Of a stretch of DNA of 64,000 nucleotides, positions 11,306 through 19,867 are shown one piece after another. A program made the position numbers and the translations under genes. The notes under the pieces are model-generated. The model ran no database searches. It had not been told where the DNA came from and saw nothing but the letters and a program-made list of their open reading frames with translations. Position 1 is the first letter of the stretch; each line of letters opens with the position of its first letter. The stretch lies in NCBI RefSeq assembly GCF_001552615.1, contig NZ_BCRN01000002.1, positions 124,001 through 188,000 of the forward strand, in the 5' to 3' direction. The stretch comes from Millisia brevis NBRC 105863 (GTDB lineage: Bacteria; Actinomycetota; Actinomycetes; Mycobacteriales; Mycobacteriaceae).

Positions 11306-13159
11306 ATGTCGACCAGTTCGGTTCCGGGCACCGAGCACGAACGGCAACCCGCCGTCGCCTCGTCCGGATGGCGACACAGGCTGCGCAGCCTGATCGGCCT
11401 CGAACCACTGCGCCCGGACCGACCCACCCACGGTGTCGAGGTCCTGCACTCCGTCGAACCGGACGTCCCGTCGACGACGGGCTACGACGCCGCCCTGCTG
11501 CGCCGCATCCGCCGCCTCGGAGCGACCGGAACGATCCTGATGGGCATCGCCGCCCTCGGCGCCGGCGCGCTTCCGGTGCTGCAGAACCCGGTGCAGGGCC
11601 TGCGTGTCCTCGGCCTGCCCGCCCGGATGCCGACCGTCTCGCTCGCCGTCGCGATCACCGGTACCGCGCTGCTGGTGATCGCCTGGTTGATGCTCGGCCG
11701 CTTCACCGTCGGCACCGAGGCGGACGGCCGTCCGCGCCACCGCCTGACCGTGCGGCAGTTCCACCACACGTTCATCCTCTGGGTGACGCCGCTGATCTTC
11801 GTACCGCCGATGTTCAGCAAGGACGTCTACTCCTATCTCGCGCAGAGCGAGATCGCGGTGCGCGGCCTCGACCCGTACGCGATCGGGCCCGCCGGCGCGC
11901 TCGGCGTCGACAACGTTCTGACGCGCACCGTCCCGACGATCTGGCGCGAGACGCCCGCGCCCTACGGTCCGCTGTTCGTCTGGCTCGGCGAAGGCATCGG
12001 GCGCGTCGTCGGGGACAACATCATCGCCGGCGTTCTGCTGCATCGGCTGCTGGCGCTCTGCGGGGTCGCCCTCGCGGTCTGGGCCCTCCCCCGGCTCGCC
12101 CGCCGCTGCGGGGTCTCGGCGGTCAGCGCGCTGTGGTTGGGCGCGGCAAATCCGCTGGTGATCCTGCATCTGGTGGCCGGCATCCACAACGAGGCGCTCA
12201 TGCTCGGGCTGGCACTGACCGGCATGGAACTGTGCCTGCGCGCCCTCGACCGCGTCGGTCCGGCCGGGAGTGGTCCCGGCGGGCGAGCGGGGCCGTGGAC
12301 ACCGGGCACGATCGCGCTGCTGGTCGCGGGCGCAGCGGTGATCTCCCTGTCCGCGGCGATCAAGATCCCGTCGCTGCTCACCCTGGGATTCGTCGGCGTC
12401 GCGCTCGCCCGCAAACTCGGTGGATCGCTGCGCGACCTGATCCTGAGCGCTGTGGCGCTCGCGACGATCGCCGGCACGGTGATGCTCGGGGTCAGCCTGG
12501 CCAGCGGGCTCGGCATCGGCTGGACGGGCACCCTCGGCACCGCCAACGCCGTGCGCAGTTGGATGTCGTTGCCGACGCTGCTCGGCCTGGCCGCCGGCCA
12601 GGGCGGGGTGCTGCTCGGCCTCGGCGACCATACGACCGCCGTGCTGTCGTTGACGCGCCCGATCGCCGCCGCGATCGCCGGCTTCATCGTGATCCGGATG
12701 TTGATGGCGGTGCTGGTCGGCCGGCTCGATCCGGTCGGCGCCCTCGGCGTCAGCCTCGGCTTCGTGGTGCTGCTCTTCCCGGTCGTCCAGCCCTGGTATC
12801 TGCTCTGGGCGGTCATGCCGCTCGCCGCCTGGGCGACCCGCCCGATGTTCCGCATCCCGACGATCGCCGTGTCCGCGATCGTCGGGATGATCCTGATGCC
12901 GAACGGCGGCGAGTATCCACCCTTCGTCATCGTGCAGGCCGCGCTGGCGTGCATCGCCACCGTCGCGATCATCGCGCTGTCGACCCGCCGGCTACTGCCC
13001 TGGCCGTCGCTCCCGTTCGGCACATCCCGACGCCGACACGGCACGTCGACGGCGCTACGCGACGACGACTCGGACGCGTCACCCGACGGCGAAGCGACCC
13101 CTGGCCGCCCCGGCTCGACCGACCTGCGCATACCCTCGTCACGTGAGCCACGGTCCTGA
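11306..13159 (+). CDS. mptB: MptB, alpha-1,6-mannosyltransferase (GT-C)
   Basis: 617 residues. MptB-type enzymes use polyprenyl-phosphomannose outside the membrane to start the mannan core of lipomannan and lipoarabinomannan. More than ten hydrophobic helices are visible between residues 75 and 560, and the GT-C acidic motif is in FSKDVYSYLAQSEIAVRG, in the first large external loop (residues about 172-189). The N-terminal 70 and C-terminal 55 residues are charged and disordered. It is the counterpart of M. tuberculosis Rv1459c, next to suf as in mycobacteria. The end overlaps the next ABC gene by 17 bases, so the two are probably co-transcribed. Confidence 0.9.
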   Translation: MSTSSVPGTEHERQPAVASSGWRHRLRSLIGLEPLRPDRPTHGVEVLHSVEPDVPSTTGYDAALLRRIRRLGATGTILMGIAALGAGALPVLQNPVQGLRVLGLPARMPTVSLAVAITGTALLVIAWLMLGRFTVGTEADGRPRHRLTVRQFHHTFILWVTPLIFVPPMFSKDVYSYLAQSEIAVRGLDPYAIGPAGALGVDNVLTRTVPTIWRETPAPYGPLFVWLGEGIGRVVGDNIIAGVLLHRLLALCGVALAVWALPRLARRCGVSAVSALWLGAANPLVILHLVAGIHNEALMLGLALTGMELCLRALDRVGPAGSGPGGRAGPWTPGTIALLVAGAAVISLSAAIKIPSLLTLGFVGVALARKLGGSLRDLILSAVALATIAGTVMLGVSLASGLGIGWTGTLGTANAVRSWMSLPTLLGLAAGQGGVLLGLGDHTTAVLSLTRPIAAAIAGFIVIRMLMAVLVGRLDPVGALGVSLGFVVLLFPVVQPWYLLWAVMPLAAWATRPMFRIPTIAVSAIVGMILMPNGGEYPPFVIVQAALACIATVAIIALSTRRLLPWPSLPFGTSRRRHGTSTALRDDDSDASPDGEATPGRPGSTDLRIPSSREPRS

Positions 13160-14138
13160 TCTGTCGTCGCGAGACGATGCCCACCCGGTCAGCCGCGGCT
13201 ATGCCGACCCCACCGGTACCGACTGCGCCGTCTCGCTGCGCTCGGTCGTTCGCACCTTCGGTGACCGCCGCGCCGTCGACGGGGTGAGCTTCGATCTGCC
13301 GCGCGGCGAAGTGCTCGCCCTGCTCGGCCCCAACGGCGCCGGCAAGACGACGACCGTCGAGATGTGCGAGGGCTTCGCGGCACCGGACAGCGGCGAGATC
13401 CGCGTCCTCGGTCTCGACCCGATGGTCCGGACCGACGCACTGCGGGCCCGCATCGGCGTGATGCTGCAGGGTGGCGGAGCCTATCCGGGCTCCCGCGCCG
13501 GGGAGATGCTGTCGCTGGTCGCCTCCTACGCCGCCGATCCGGTCGACCCCGCGTGGTTGCTCGATCAGCTCGGGCTGACCGCCGCCGCCCGGGTGCCCTA
13601 TCGGCGCCTCTCGGGCGGTCAGCAACAGCGCCTCGCGCTGGCCTGCGCGCTGGTGGGCCGTCCGGAACTGGTCTTCCTCGACGAGCCGACCGCCGGCCTC
13701 GACGCCCAGGCCAAACACCTGGTGTGGGAGCTGATCGACGCGCTGCGCCGGGACGGGGTCAGCGTGCTGCTGACCACCCACGCGATGGACGAGGCGGAAC
13801 AGCTCGCCGACCGCGTGGTCATCCTCGACAACGGCCGCGTCGTCGCGTCCGGATCGCCGAAGGAGCTGACATCCCGCGGCGCCGAGGGCCAACTGCGCTT
13901 CACCGCCCCGGCCGGCCTGTCGCTCGACCTGCTGGTCGACGCGCTGCCCGAGGGGTACAAGCCCACCGAGGTCTACGCCGGCCAGTACCTGGTCGAGGGA
14001 ACGATCGACCCCCAGGTCGTCGCCACCGTGACGTCCTGGTGTGCCCGACACAATGTGCTCGCCACCGACCTGCGGGTCGAGCAGCGCAGCCTCGAGGACG
14101 TCTTCCTCGAACTGACCGGACGGGAGTTGCGCGGATGA
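13143..14138 (+). CDS. ABC transporter ATP-binding protein (Rv1458c-like)
   Basis: 331 residues. One ABC domain (about 28-245) with Walker A GPNGAGKTT, signature LSGGQQQRLALACAL, Walker B LVFLDEPTAGLD and the switch histidine in LLTTHAMDEAEQ. The C-terminal 80 residues resemble the DUF4162-type tail of DrrA-like exporters (end: EQRSLEDVFLELTGRELRG). It starts at GTG 13143 inside the end of mptB and overlaps the permease gene by ATGA. The pair is likely an exporter of a drug, lipid or cell-wall precursor. Its constant place between mptB and ctaA is conserved in mycobacteria (Rv1458c), but the substrate is unknown. Confidence 0.92.
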   Translation: MSHGPDLSSRDDAHPVSRGYADPTGTDCAVSLRSVVRTFGDRRAVDGVSFDLPRGEVLALLGPNGAGKTTTVEMCEGFAAPDSGEIRVLGLDPMVRTDALRARIGVMLQGGGAYPGSRAGEMLSLVASYAADPVDPAWLLDQLGLTAAARVPYRRLSGGQQQRLALACALVGRPELVFLDEPTAGLDAQAKHLVWELIDALRRDGVSVLLTTHAMDEAEQLADRVVILDNGRVVASGSPKELTSRGAEGQLRFTAPAGLSLDLLVDALPEGYKPTEVYAGQYLVEGTIDPQVVATVTSWCARHNVLATDLRVEQRSLEDVFLELTGRELRG

Positions 14139-14977
14139 CCTCCGCTCGCGGCGCCTTCGATCCCGCCGTCCGCGGATCGAAGTCCATCGGCCACCGGGGC
14201 ACCGCCTCGACCTTCCCGCCCGGCACCTTCCGCCCCGATCCGCGTCCCGCGTCCCGGGTGAAGATGCTGCTGGCGCAGTCCCGGCTCGAACTGACGCTGC
14301 TGCTGCGCAATGGCGAGCAGTTGCTGCTGACCCTGCTGATCCCGGTGACCCTGCTGATCGGACTGGCGCTGCTGCCGATCGGTGGCGGCGACCGCGCCGA
14401 ACGACTGGCGACCCTGGTACCGGCGATCGTGGCGATCGCGGTGATGTCGACCGCCTTCACCGGCCAGGCGATCGCCGTTGGCTTCGACCGCCGCTACGGG
14501 GCGCTCAAACGTCTCGGCGCGACCCCGCTGCCGCGCTGGGGCATCATCGCCGGCAAGTCCGCCGCGGTGCTCTGCGTGGTCACCCTCCAGGCGATCGTGC
14601 TCGGCGCGATCGGCGCCGCGCTCGGCTGGCGGCCGAGCATCGCCGGTCTGGCGTTGGGCGCGGTGGTCATCGCGCTGGGCACCATCACCTTCAGCACGCT
14701 GGGCCTGTTGCTGGGCGGCACCCTCAAGGCCGAGGTGATCCTGGCGCTGGCCAACGTGATCTGGTTCGTCTTCGCCGGCATCTGCGGGCTGGTCTACGCC
14801 CGCGATGCGGTGCCCGCGGCGGTGCACACCCTGATCGAGTTCACCCCGCCCGGCGCTCTGGCGATCGCGCTGACCGAGGTGGTCGGCGGGACGCTGAGCG
14901 CGCTGCCGATCCTGGTGCTGGTGGTCTGGGGGTTGCTCTCCGGGGTCGCCGCGGTGCGGTACTTCCGCTTCGTCTGA
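14135..14977 (+). CDS. ABC-2 type permease (Rv1457c-like)
   Basis: 280 residues with six predicted membrane segments after a 45-residue charged N-terminus (LLLTLLIPVTLLIGLALLPI is the first). Fold and partner suggest the membrane half of the exporter encoded just upstream. The ATG at 14135 overlaps the ATPase TGA. The nearest motif is the ABC-2 permease pattern FDRRYGALKRLGATPLPRW between helices 2 and 3. A short GC palindrome (CCCGGTGCGCACCGGG) follows the stop and may slow transcription before ctaA, which has its own promoter. Confidence 0.88.
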   Translation: MTSARGAFDPAVRGSKSIGHRGTASTFPPGTFRPDPRPASRVKMLLAQSRLELTLLLRNGEQLLLTLLIPVTLLIGLALLPIGGGDRAERLATLVPAIVAIAVMSTAFTGQAIAVGFDRRYGALKRLGATPLPRWGIIAGKSAAVLCVVTLQAIVLGAIGAALGWRPSIAGLALGAVVIALGTITFSTLGLLLGGTLKAEVILALANVIWFVFAGICGLVYARDAVPAAVHTLIEFTPPGALAIALTEVVGGTLSALPILVLVVWGLLSGVAAVRYFRFV

Positions 14978-15032
14978 GCGCGCCCGCCCCGGTGCGCACC
15001 GGGCCCACTACAGCCTGTCGTTGACCACCGAC

Positions 15033-15038
15033 TAGCAT
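15033..15038 (+). promoter_or_regulatory. -10 box TAGCAT of ctaA (leaderless)
   Basis: TAGCAT plus six bases leads directly into the GTG start of ctaA, again placing transcription start on the first base of the start codon. There is no Shine-Dalgarno sequence. Confidence 0.5.
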
Positions 15039-15044
15039 GCTTGC

Positions 15045-16034
15045 GTGCTGTATCGCGTGTTTCTCTCGCTCGTCGACCGGTTTCCGAATCCGAGCGTGCG
15101 CACGCAGAGCCTGCTGGCCGCGCTGACGCTGTTCACCCAGGCCGGGATCTCGGTCACCGGGGCGACCGTCCGCGTCACGGCGTCCGGCCTCGGCTGCCCC
15201 ACCTGGCCGCAGTGCTTCCCCGGAAGCTTCACCCCGATCGGCGTGTCCGAGGTGCCGGTGCTGCACCAGGCGGTCGAGTTCGGCAATCGCCTGCTCACCG
15301 GCGTGGTCGTGCTGGCCGCCGCGGCGATCGTGATCGCCGTGACCCGCGCCCGGCGCCGCCGCGAGGTGCGCGTCTACGCCTGGCTGATGCCGGCGGGCAC
15401 CGTTCTGCAAGCGGTCCTCGGCGGTCTGACCGTGCTCAGCGGACTGCTGTGGTGGACGGTCGCGGTGCACCTGTTGGTGTCGATGGTGATGGTCTGGTGG
15501 GCCGGCGTGTTGTACGTCAAGGTCCGCGAGGACGACGACGTACCGGTCACCGAGACGATCCCCGGACCGCTGCGGGCGCTGATCGTGCTGTCCTCGTTGG
15601 CGCTGGTCGGCACCCTGATCGTCGGCACGATGGTCACCGGAGCGGGGCCGCACGCCGGCGACAAGAGCGCCGATCGCACCGTTCCGCGCCTCGAGATGGA
15701 GATCGTGACGCTGGTGCACGCGCACTCCCAGTTCATGGTCGCCTACCTGGCGCTGCTGGTCGGCGTGGTCTGCGGGCTGCTCGCGGTCCGCGCGCCCGGC
15801 TTCGTTCTGCGCCGCGCCTGGTGGGTGATCGGCATCGTGATCGCACAGGGTTTTGTCGGCATCGTGCAGTACTTCACCGACGTGCCCGCCGCGCTGGTCG
15901 TCCTGCACGTGGCCGGCGCCGCGGCCGCGACCGCCGCCACCGCCATGTTGTGGGCCGCCGGGCGGGCCCGGTACATCTCGCCGACCGACGGAACGCTCGG
16001 CCGCCGCGCCTCCGAACCGGCGGGCGTGGCGTAG
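15045..16034 (+). CDS. ctaA: CtaA, heme A synthase
   Basis: 329 residues, eight predicted membrane helices. CtaA oxidises the C8 methyl of heme O to a formyl group, giving heme A for cytochrome aa3 oxidase. The conserved pieces are the extracellular cysteine pair in TASGLGCPTWPQCFPG (about 45-60), HQAVEFGNR, HLLVSM, TGAGPHAGD, HAHSQF and LHVAGA, which supply the heme-ligand histidines. It works after CtaB, encoded at 24509-25501 on the opposite strand. It corresponds to M. tuberculosis Rv1456c. Confidence 0.95.
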   Translation: MLYRVFLSLVDRFPNPSVRTQSLLAALTLFTQAGISVTGATVRVTASGLGCPTWPQCFPGSFTPIGVSEVPVLHQAVEFGNRLLTGVVVLAAAAIVIAVTRARRRREVRVYAWLMPAGTVLQAVLGGLTVLSGLLWWTVAVHLLVSMVMVWWAGVLYVKVREDDDVPVTETIPGPLRALIVLSSLALVGTLIVGTMVTGAGPHAGDKSADRTVPRLEMEIVTLVHAHSQFMVAYLALLVGVVCGLLAVRAPGFVLRRAWWVIGIVIAQGFVGIVQYFTDVPAALVVLHVAGAAAATAATAMLWAAGRARYISPTDGTLGRRASEPAGVA

Positions 16035-16046
16035 CCGCCGAACAGA

Positions 16047-16066
16047 CGTCGGCGATACCGCCGACG
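16047..16066 (+). terminator. Hairpin after ctaA
   Basis: CGTCGGCG, loop ATAC, CGCCGACG: a perfect eight-base stem 13 bases after the ctaA stop. There is no T run, so intrinsic termination is uncertain; it may act with Rho or protect the 3' end. Confidence 0.4.
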
Positions 16067-16189
16067 CCTGGAACCCCGAGACGGCTGCTGCGTTCGTGGT
16101 AGGTCCGATCTAGACGTTGGGCCGACGACTCGGGCGTGTCGTTCGCGTTGACTGGGTGAGTACCCGGCGACCGACGTCTGTGAGGCCAC

Positions 16190-16438
16190 GTGACCGAGCT
16201 GTTCAACTGGATTCTCGAATCCGTGCAATCGGTGGATCCGATGTGGCGGGCGGTGCTCGCCGGGCTCGGGATCATGCTCGAGACCAGCATCCCGGTCGGG
16301 CTCGTCGTCCCCGGCGACACGATCGTCGTGCCGGCGGCCACCGGCGTGGCCTCGGTGCCCGAGGCGATCTGGCTCGGTGTGGCGGTGGATCCCCCGAGCG
16401 ACCCGACCATCCAACGCAGCCCGGAGCCGACCCGATGA
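16190..16438 (+). pseudogene. Truncated DedA-family membrane protein
   Basis: 82 residues. The first 66 match the DedA N-terminus (MLETSIPVGLVVPGDTIVV, then VASVPEAIWLGVAV). The DedA catalytic/transport core that should follow (GExxGYxxGRxxG and the FxRFxPxxR region, about 130 residues) is absent. The frame goes straight on into DPPSDPTIQRSPEPTR and stops, with the stop overlapping the next ATG as ATGA. The clean ATGA junction suggests that the original C-terminus is still in place and an internal in-frame deletion removed the middle. GTG start at 16190 with GAGG six bases before. Intact DedA proteins act in undecaprenyl-phosphate or phospholipid flipping; this one should be inactive. Confidence 0.7.
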
Positions 16439-17460
16439 CACCACCCGATCCACACGGAACGCTCGAGCGTCGCCTGGACGCGTTGGCGATGGTCCGCTCC
16501 GGCTCCGGCCACGAGGTTCTCCCCCTGACCTCGGCCGCGACGCACGTCTGGAGCTACGGTCCCGCCGGCGCCGGCCCGACCGTGCTGATGCTGCACGGCT
16601 TCCGCGGCGACCATCACGGACTCGAGCTGCCGGCCGCGTTCCTGCCGAACTATCGCATCGTGATTCCCGACCTGCCCGGTTTCGGCGCGTCGGAGCCGCT
16701 GCGAACCGGGGACCACTCGGTGCTCGGGTACGCGCGGTGGGCGCGGGAGGTGCTCGACGTCTACACGCGAGCCGGCGATGTGGTGCTCGTCGGGCATTCC
16801 TTCGGCTCGGTGATCGCCGCCGCCACGGCCGCGACCGCACCGATGGACGCGGTCGTCGGGGTCGTTCTGATCAGTCCGATCCCGGCGCCCGTCCGACGGG
16901 TCCAGCCGCGGTCCGCGACGGTCTGGGCCGACGGCTTTCATCGATGGGCCGGTCGCCTGCCGGAGCGGCTCGGCGACCGGTTGCTGCGGCATCCGCTGGT
17001 CACCCGGGTCAGCACGACCCTCACCCTGACCACCCCGGACCCGGCGGTCCGCCGCTGGATTCACCGCGAGCACCGCCGGCACTTCTCGTCCTTCGCCAGC
17101 CGGGACATGCTCCTCGAGGCCTACGACGCCGCGGCCGGCGGCTCGGTCGACGCGTACGCCGAGCGGATCGACGTGCCGACCCGACTGATCGCCGGGCGCA
17201 TCGACCGGCTCGCACCGATCGCCGAGCTGCACCGAACGGCCGCGCTCTTCGAGGACGCCGAGCTGACCCTGGTCGACGGCGTCGGCCATCTGCTGCATTA
17301 CGAGGCCCCGGAACGGGTCGCCGCGGTCATCCATCACGCGGCCGGCCGAGCCGGCCTGTCGGCCACCCTGGGCACCGCCGCCGGTGGCGCCGCGCCGGCA
17401 TCCGGTCGCGGCGGTGCCGCACCGCTGTCGGGGCTCGCGCCGAAGCCGATGTCCGAATGA
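16435..17460 (+). CDS. Alpha/beta hydrolase
   Basis: 341 residues. It has the alpha/beta hydrolase fold with oxyanion HGFRGDH, nucleophile elbow VGHSFGS (Ser near 123), an acidic residue in RIDRLAP and the histidine in GVGHLLHYEAP, so the triad looks complete. Substrate unknown. The C-terminal 35 residues are an Ala/Gly-rich tail. It overlaps the dedA remnant upstream and the glycosyltransferase downstream by ATGA, so the three form one operon. Neighbouring GT4 genes suggest a role with glycolipids or cell-envelope glycans, but that is inference from context. Confidence 0.85.
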   Translation: MTPPDPHGTLERRLDALAMVRSGSGHEVLPLTSAATHVWSYGPAGAGPTVLMLHGFRGDHHGLELPAAFLPNYRIVIPDLPGFGASEPLRTGDHSVLGYARWAREVLDVYTRAGDVVLVGHSFGSVIAAATAATAPMDAVVGVVLISPIPAPVRRVQPRSATVWADGFHRWAGRLPERLGDRLLRHPLVTRVSTTLTLTTPDPAVRRWIHREHRRHFSSFASRDMLLEAYDAAAGGSVDAYAERIDVPTRLIAGRIDRLAPIAELHRTAALFEDAELTLVDGVGHLLHYEAPERVAAVIHHAAGRAGLSATLGTAAGGAAPASGRGGAAPLSGLAPKPMSE

Positions 17461-18662
17461 GGGCGCTGATCGACTGCCGCTACGTGCGGCCCGAGCAGCA
17501 CGACGGCATCAGCCGGTTCACCGCCGAACTGGTCACCGAACTCGCGCGCCTGCATCCGATCGAGATGCTGATCAGCGACGAGCGGCAGTTGCATCAGCTA
17601 CCCGATCTTCCGTGGCATCGCATCAGTGCGCCGACCAGCTGGCGGGAGCCCTTCGTCGCGCGGCAGGTGCGCGCGCTCGCACCGGATGTGGTGTTCAGTC
17701 CGATGCAGACGATGGGTGGGTGGGGCCGCACCTATCCCCTGGTGTTGACCCTGCACGACCTCATCTACTACCGACATCGCACCCCGCCCGCGGACCTGCC
17801 CGAGCCGGTTCGGCTGCTGTGGCGCGCCGCCCACCTGAGCTGGTGGCCGCAACGCCTGCTGCTCAATCGGGCGGACCACGTCGTCACCGTCTCGCAGACC
17901 ACCGCCGACCTGATCCGTCGCAATCGGTTGACCCGGCGCGACGTCACCGTCGTCTACAACGCGCCGAGTCCGGCGTTGGTCGCGCACGCGGACATCCCCG
18001 GCCCCCGCGGCCCTGTTCCGGCGGAAGCCCCGAGCGGCCCTGCTATCCCGGCTATGCCGGTATCGGTGCCGGGCGACGCTGCTATCCCGGCCGCCCGACC
18101 GGACGGCCCGGGCGTGCTGGTGTATATGGGCTCGTTCATGCCGTACAAGAACGTCGACACCCTCGTGCGGGCGGCACGCCTGCTGCCCGACCACGAGCTG
18201 CATCTGATGAGCCGCATCACCGCCGCGGAAGAGGCACGGCTGCGGGAGATCGCCGGGGGGAAGCTCGGCGGGGGCGAGGTGGGCGGGGGCGCGCGGTTGG
18301 TCTTCCACAACGGCGCCACCGACGCGGTCTATCGGGAGCTGTTGGGCCGCGCGACCGCATTGGTGACCGCCTCCCGCGACGAGGGCTTCGGGATTCCGCT
18401 GGTCGAGGCGATGGCGCTCGGCGCCCCGGTGGTGGTCAGCGATATCCCGGTCTTCCGCGAAATCGGCGGTGAAGCGGCATATTTTGTCAATCCGGATGAC
18501 GCCGAGGGGTTCGCCGCGGCGATCGAGAGATTGAGCGACCGCGACGAGTGGACGCGCCGATCGGCCGCCGCTCGCCGACAATCGGAAACCTTCACCTGGA
18601 GCAGGTCGGCCGCGGTGCTGTCGGATCTGCTGGTCCGACTGGCAGACCGCGGCCGACGCTGA
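17457..18662 (+). CDS. Glycosyltransferase family 4
   Basis: 401 residues, GT-B fold. The C-terminal nucleotide-sugar domain has VYMGSFMPYKNVDTLVRA, then SRDEGFGIPLVEAMALGAPV (the E-x7-E type motif) and VVVSDIPVFREIGGEAAYFV. The N-terminus MRALIDCRYVRPEQHDGISR resembles acceptor-binding domains of mannosyl/glucosyltransferases. Between the two domains is a 40-residue Pro/Ala/Gly linker (PAIPAMPVSVPG) with repeated GCTATCCCGG in the DNA, longer than usual for the family. Sugar and acceptor are unknown. ATGA overlap with the hydrolase. Its stop is only four bases from the stop of the next, convergent GT4 gene. Confidence 0.88.
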   Translation: MRALIDCRYVRPEQHDGISRFTAELVTELARLHPIEMLISDERQLHQLPDLPWHRISAPTSWREPFVARQVRALAPDVVFSPMQTMGGWGRTYPLVLTLHDLIYYRHRTPPADLPEPVRLLWRAAHLSWWPQRLLLNRADHVVTVSQTTADLIRRNRLTRRDVTVVYNAPSPALVAHADIPGPRGPVPAEAPSGPAIPAMPVSVPGDAAIPAARPDGPGVLVYMGSFMPYKNVDTLVRAARLLPDHELHLMSRITAAEEARLREIAGGKLGGGEVGGGARLVFHNGATDAVYRELLGRATALVTASRDEGFGIPLVEAMALGAPVVVSDIPVFREIGGEAAYFVNPDDAEGFAAAIERLSDRDEWTRRSAAARRQSETFTWSRSAAVLSDLLVRLADRGRR

Positions 18663-18666
18663 GCGC

Positions 18667-19845
18667 TCAGGCGGTCAGACCGTCCGGCACCGGCGCGCGA
18701 CCGCGGCCCAACTGCTCGAGGTAGAAGTCCTCGAAGGTGTCCAGCGTCGCGGAGAATGCGTGGCGCCCTGCGCTGCGGCGCGCCGTCGCCCCGAGCCGGG
18801 CACGCAGGTCGGTGTCGCCGAGCAGCAGCGCCAGCGGTGTCACCAGATCGTCGATATTGCCGGGCTCGTACAGGAAGCCGGTGACGCCCTGTTCGACCAG
18901 ATGGGGCAGCGCCATCGCGTCCGCCGCGACCACCGGCAGGCCCGAGGCCATCGCCTCGAGGGTTGCGAGGCTCTGCAATTCGGCGATGCTGGGCATGCAG
19001 AAGACATCGGCGCGGGAGTAGGCGCGCAGCAACTGCTCATCGCTCACCCGCCCCCGAAACGCAACGCGGTGCGCGACTCCCGTCCGCTCGGCCAGCTGGG
19101 TCAGCGCCGCCCGTTGGGGGCCGTCACCGACCACCTCGAGGCGAGCCCCCAGCGCGACCGGCAGCCCGGCAAGGCCGAGAATCAGCTCCTCGACCCGCTT
19201 CTCGGCGTCCAATCTGCCGACGAACAGCATCGTCGGCCGGTCGGTGTGACGGTGCACCCGCGGCTGATGGTGTTCGATATCGATACCGTTCGACACCGCA
19301 TGAGCCCCGACCAGCCCGGCGCGCGTGGTCAGCAGTTCGACCGCCCTCGGGGTCGGTGCGGTCACCACGTCGGCACGCCGGTACACCGCGCCCAGATCCC
19401 GCCACAGCCGCCGGCCGACCGAGGCGTGCATCATCCGCGGCAACGGCAGGTAGCCGACGATGTTCTCCGGCATCAGGTGGTTGGTGGCGATCAACGGCAG
19501 CCGCGAGCGGCGGGCCCCGTTGACCACCGCCCGGCCGAGCACCAGGTGCCCGTTGGTGTGTACGACGTCGGGGTGGATGTCGGCGATGACGGTCTCGACC
19601 GTGCGAGCCGCGACCCACGGCAGGCAGACGCGCAACGCGTCGAGCGACGGGTATCGGCGCGAGGCCACCCGGTGCACGGTGACGCCGCCGATGATCTGTG
19701 TGCGGGCGGGGCCGTCGGGCGATGGGGCGACCACGTGCACCTCGTGTCCCCGTCCGGCCAGCCCCTCGGCCAGCCGGCCGGCAAACCTGGCCGCCCCGTT
19801 GACATCCGGTGGGAAGGTCTCGGCACCGATAAGAATGCGAAGCAT
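18667..19845 (-). CDS. Glycosyltransferase family 4 (lipid glycosyltransferase-like)
   Basis: 392 residues, GT-B fold. N-terminus MLRILIGAETFPPDVNGAAR with a Gly-rich loop, then DVVHTNGHLVLGR, NHLMPENIVGY, VSNGIDIEHHQP and FVGRLDAEKRVEELI, and the C-terminal CMPSIAELQSLATLEAMASG with the conserved glutamates. These features resemble GT4 enzymes that glycosylate diacylglycerol or phosphatidylinositol mannosides. It lies convergent to another GT4 gene and 22 bases after the DMT transporter on the same strand, so the two minus-strand genes may be co-transcribed. Acceptor not known; envelope glycolipid or lipoglycan synthesis is the best guess. Confidence 0.88.
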   Translation of the reverse strand: MLRILIGAETFPPDVNGAARFAGRLAEGLAGRGHEVHVVAPSPDGPARTQIIGGVTVHRVASRRYPSLDALRVCLPWVAARTVETVIADIHPDVVHTNGHLVLGRAVVNGARRSRLPLIATNHLMPENIVGYLPLPRMMHASVGRRLWRDLGAVYRRADVVTAPTPRAVELLTTRAGLVGAHAVSNGIDIEHHQPRVHRHTDRPTMLFVGRLDAEKRVEELILGLAGLPVALGARLEVVGDGPQRAALTQLAERTGVAHRVAFRGRVSDEQLLRAYSRADVFCMPSIAELQSLATLEAMASGLPVVAADAMALPHLVEQGVTGFLYEPGNIDDLVTPLALLLGDTDLRARLGATARRSAGRHAFSATLDTFEDFYLEQLGRGRAPVPDGLTA

Positions 19846-19867
19846 GACGATTCTCCAGGGGTAGCGA

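Noticed and set aside
15021-15026. TTGACC as -35 of ctaA
   Set aside because: Only six bases separate it from the -10; the spacing is far too short.
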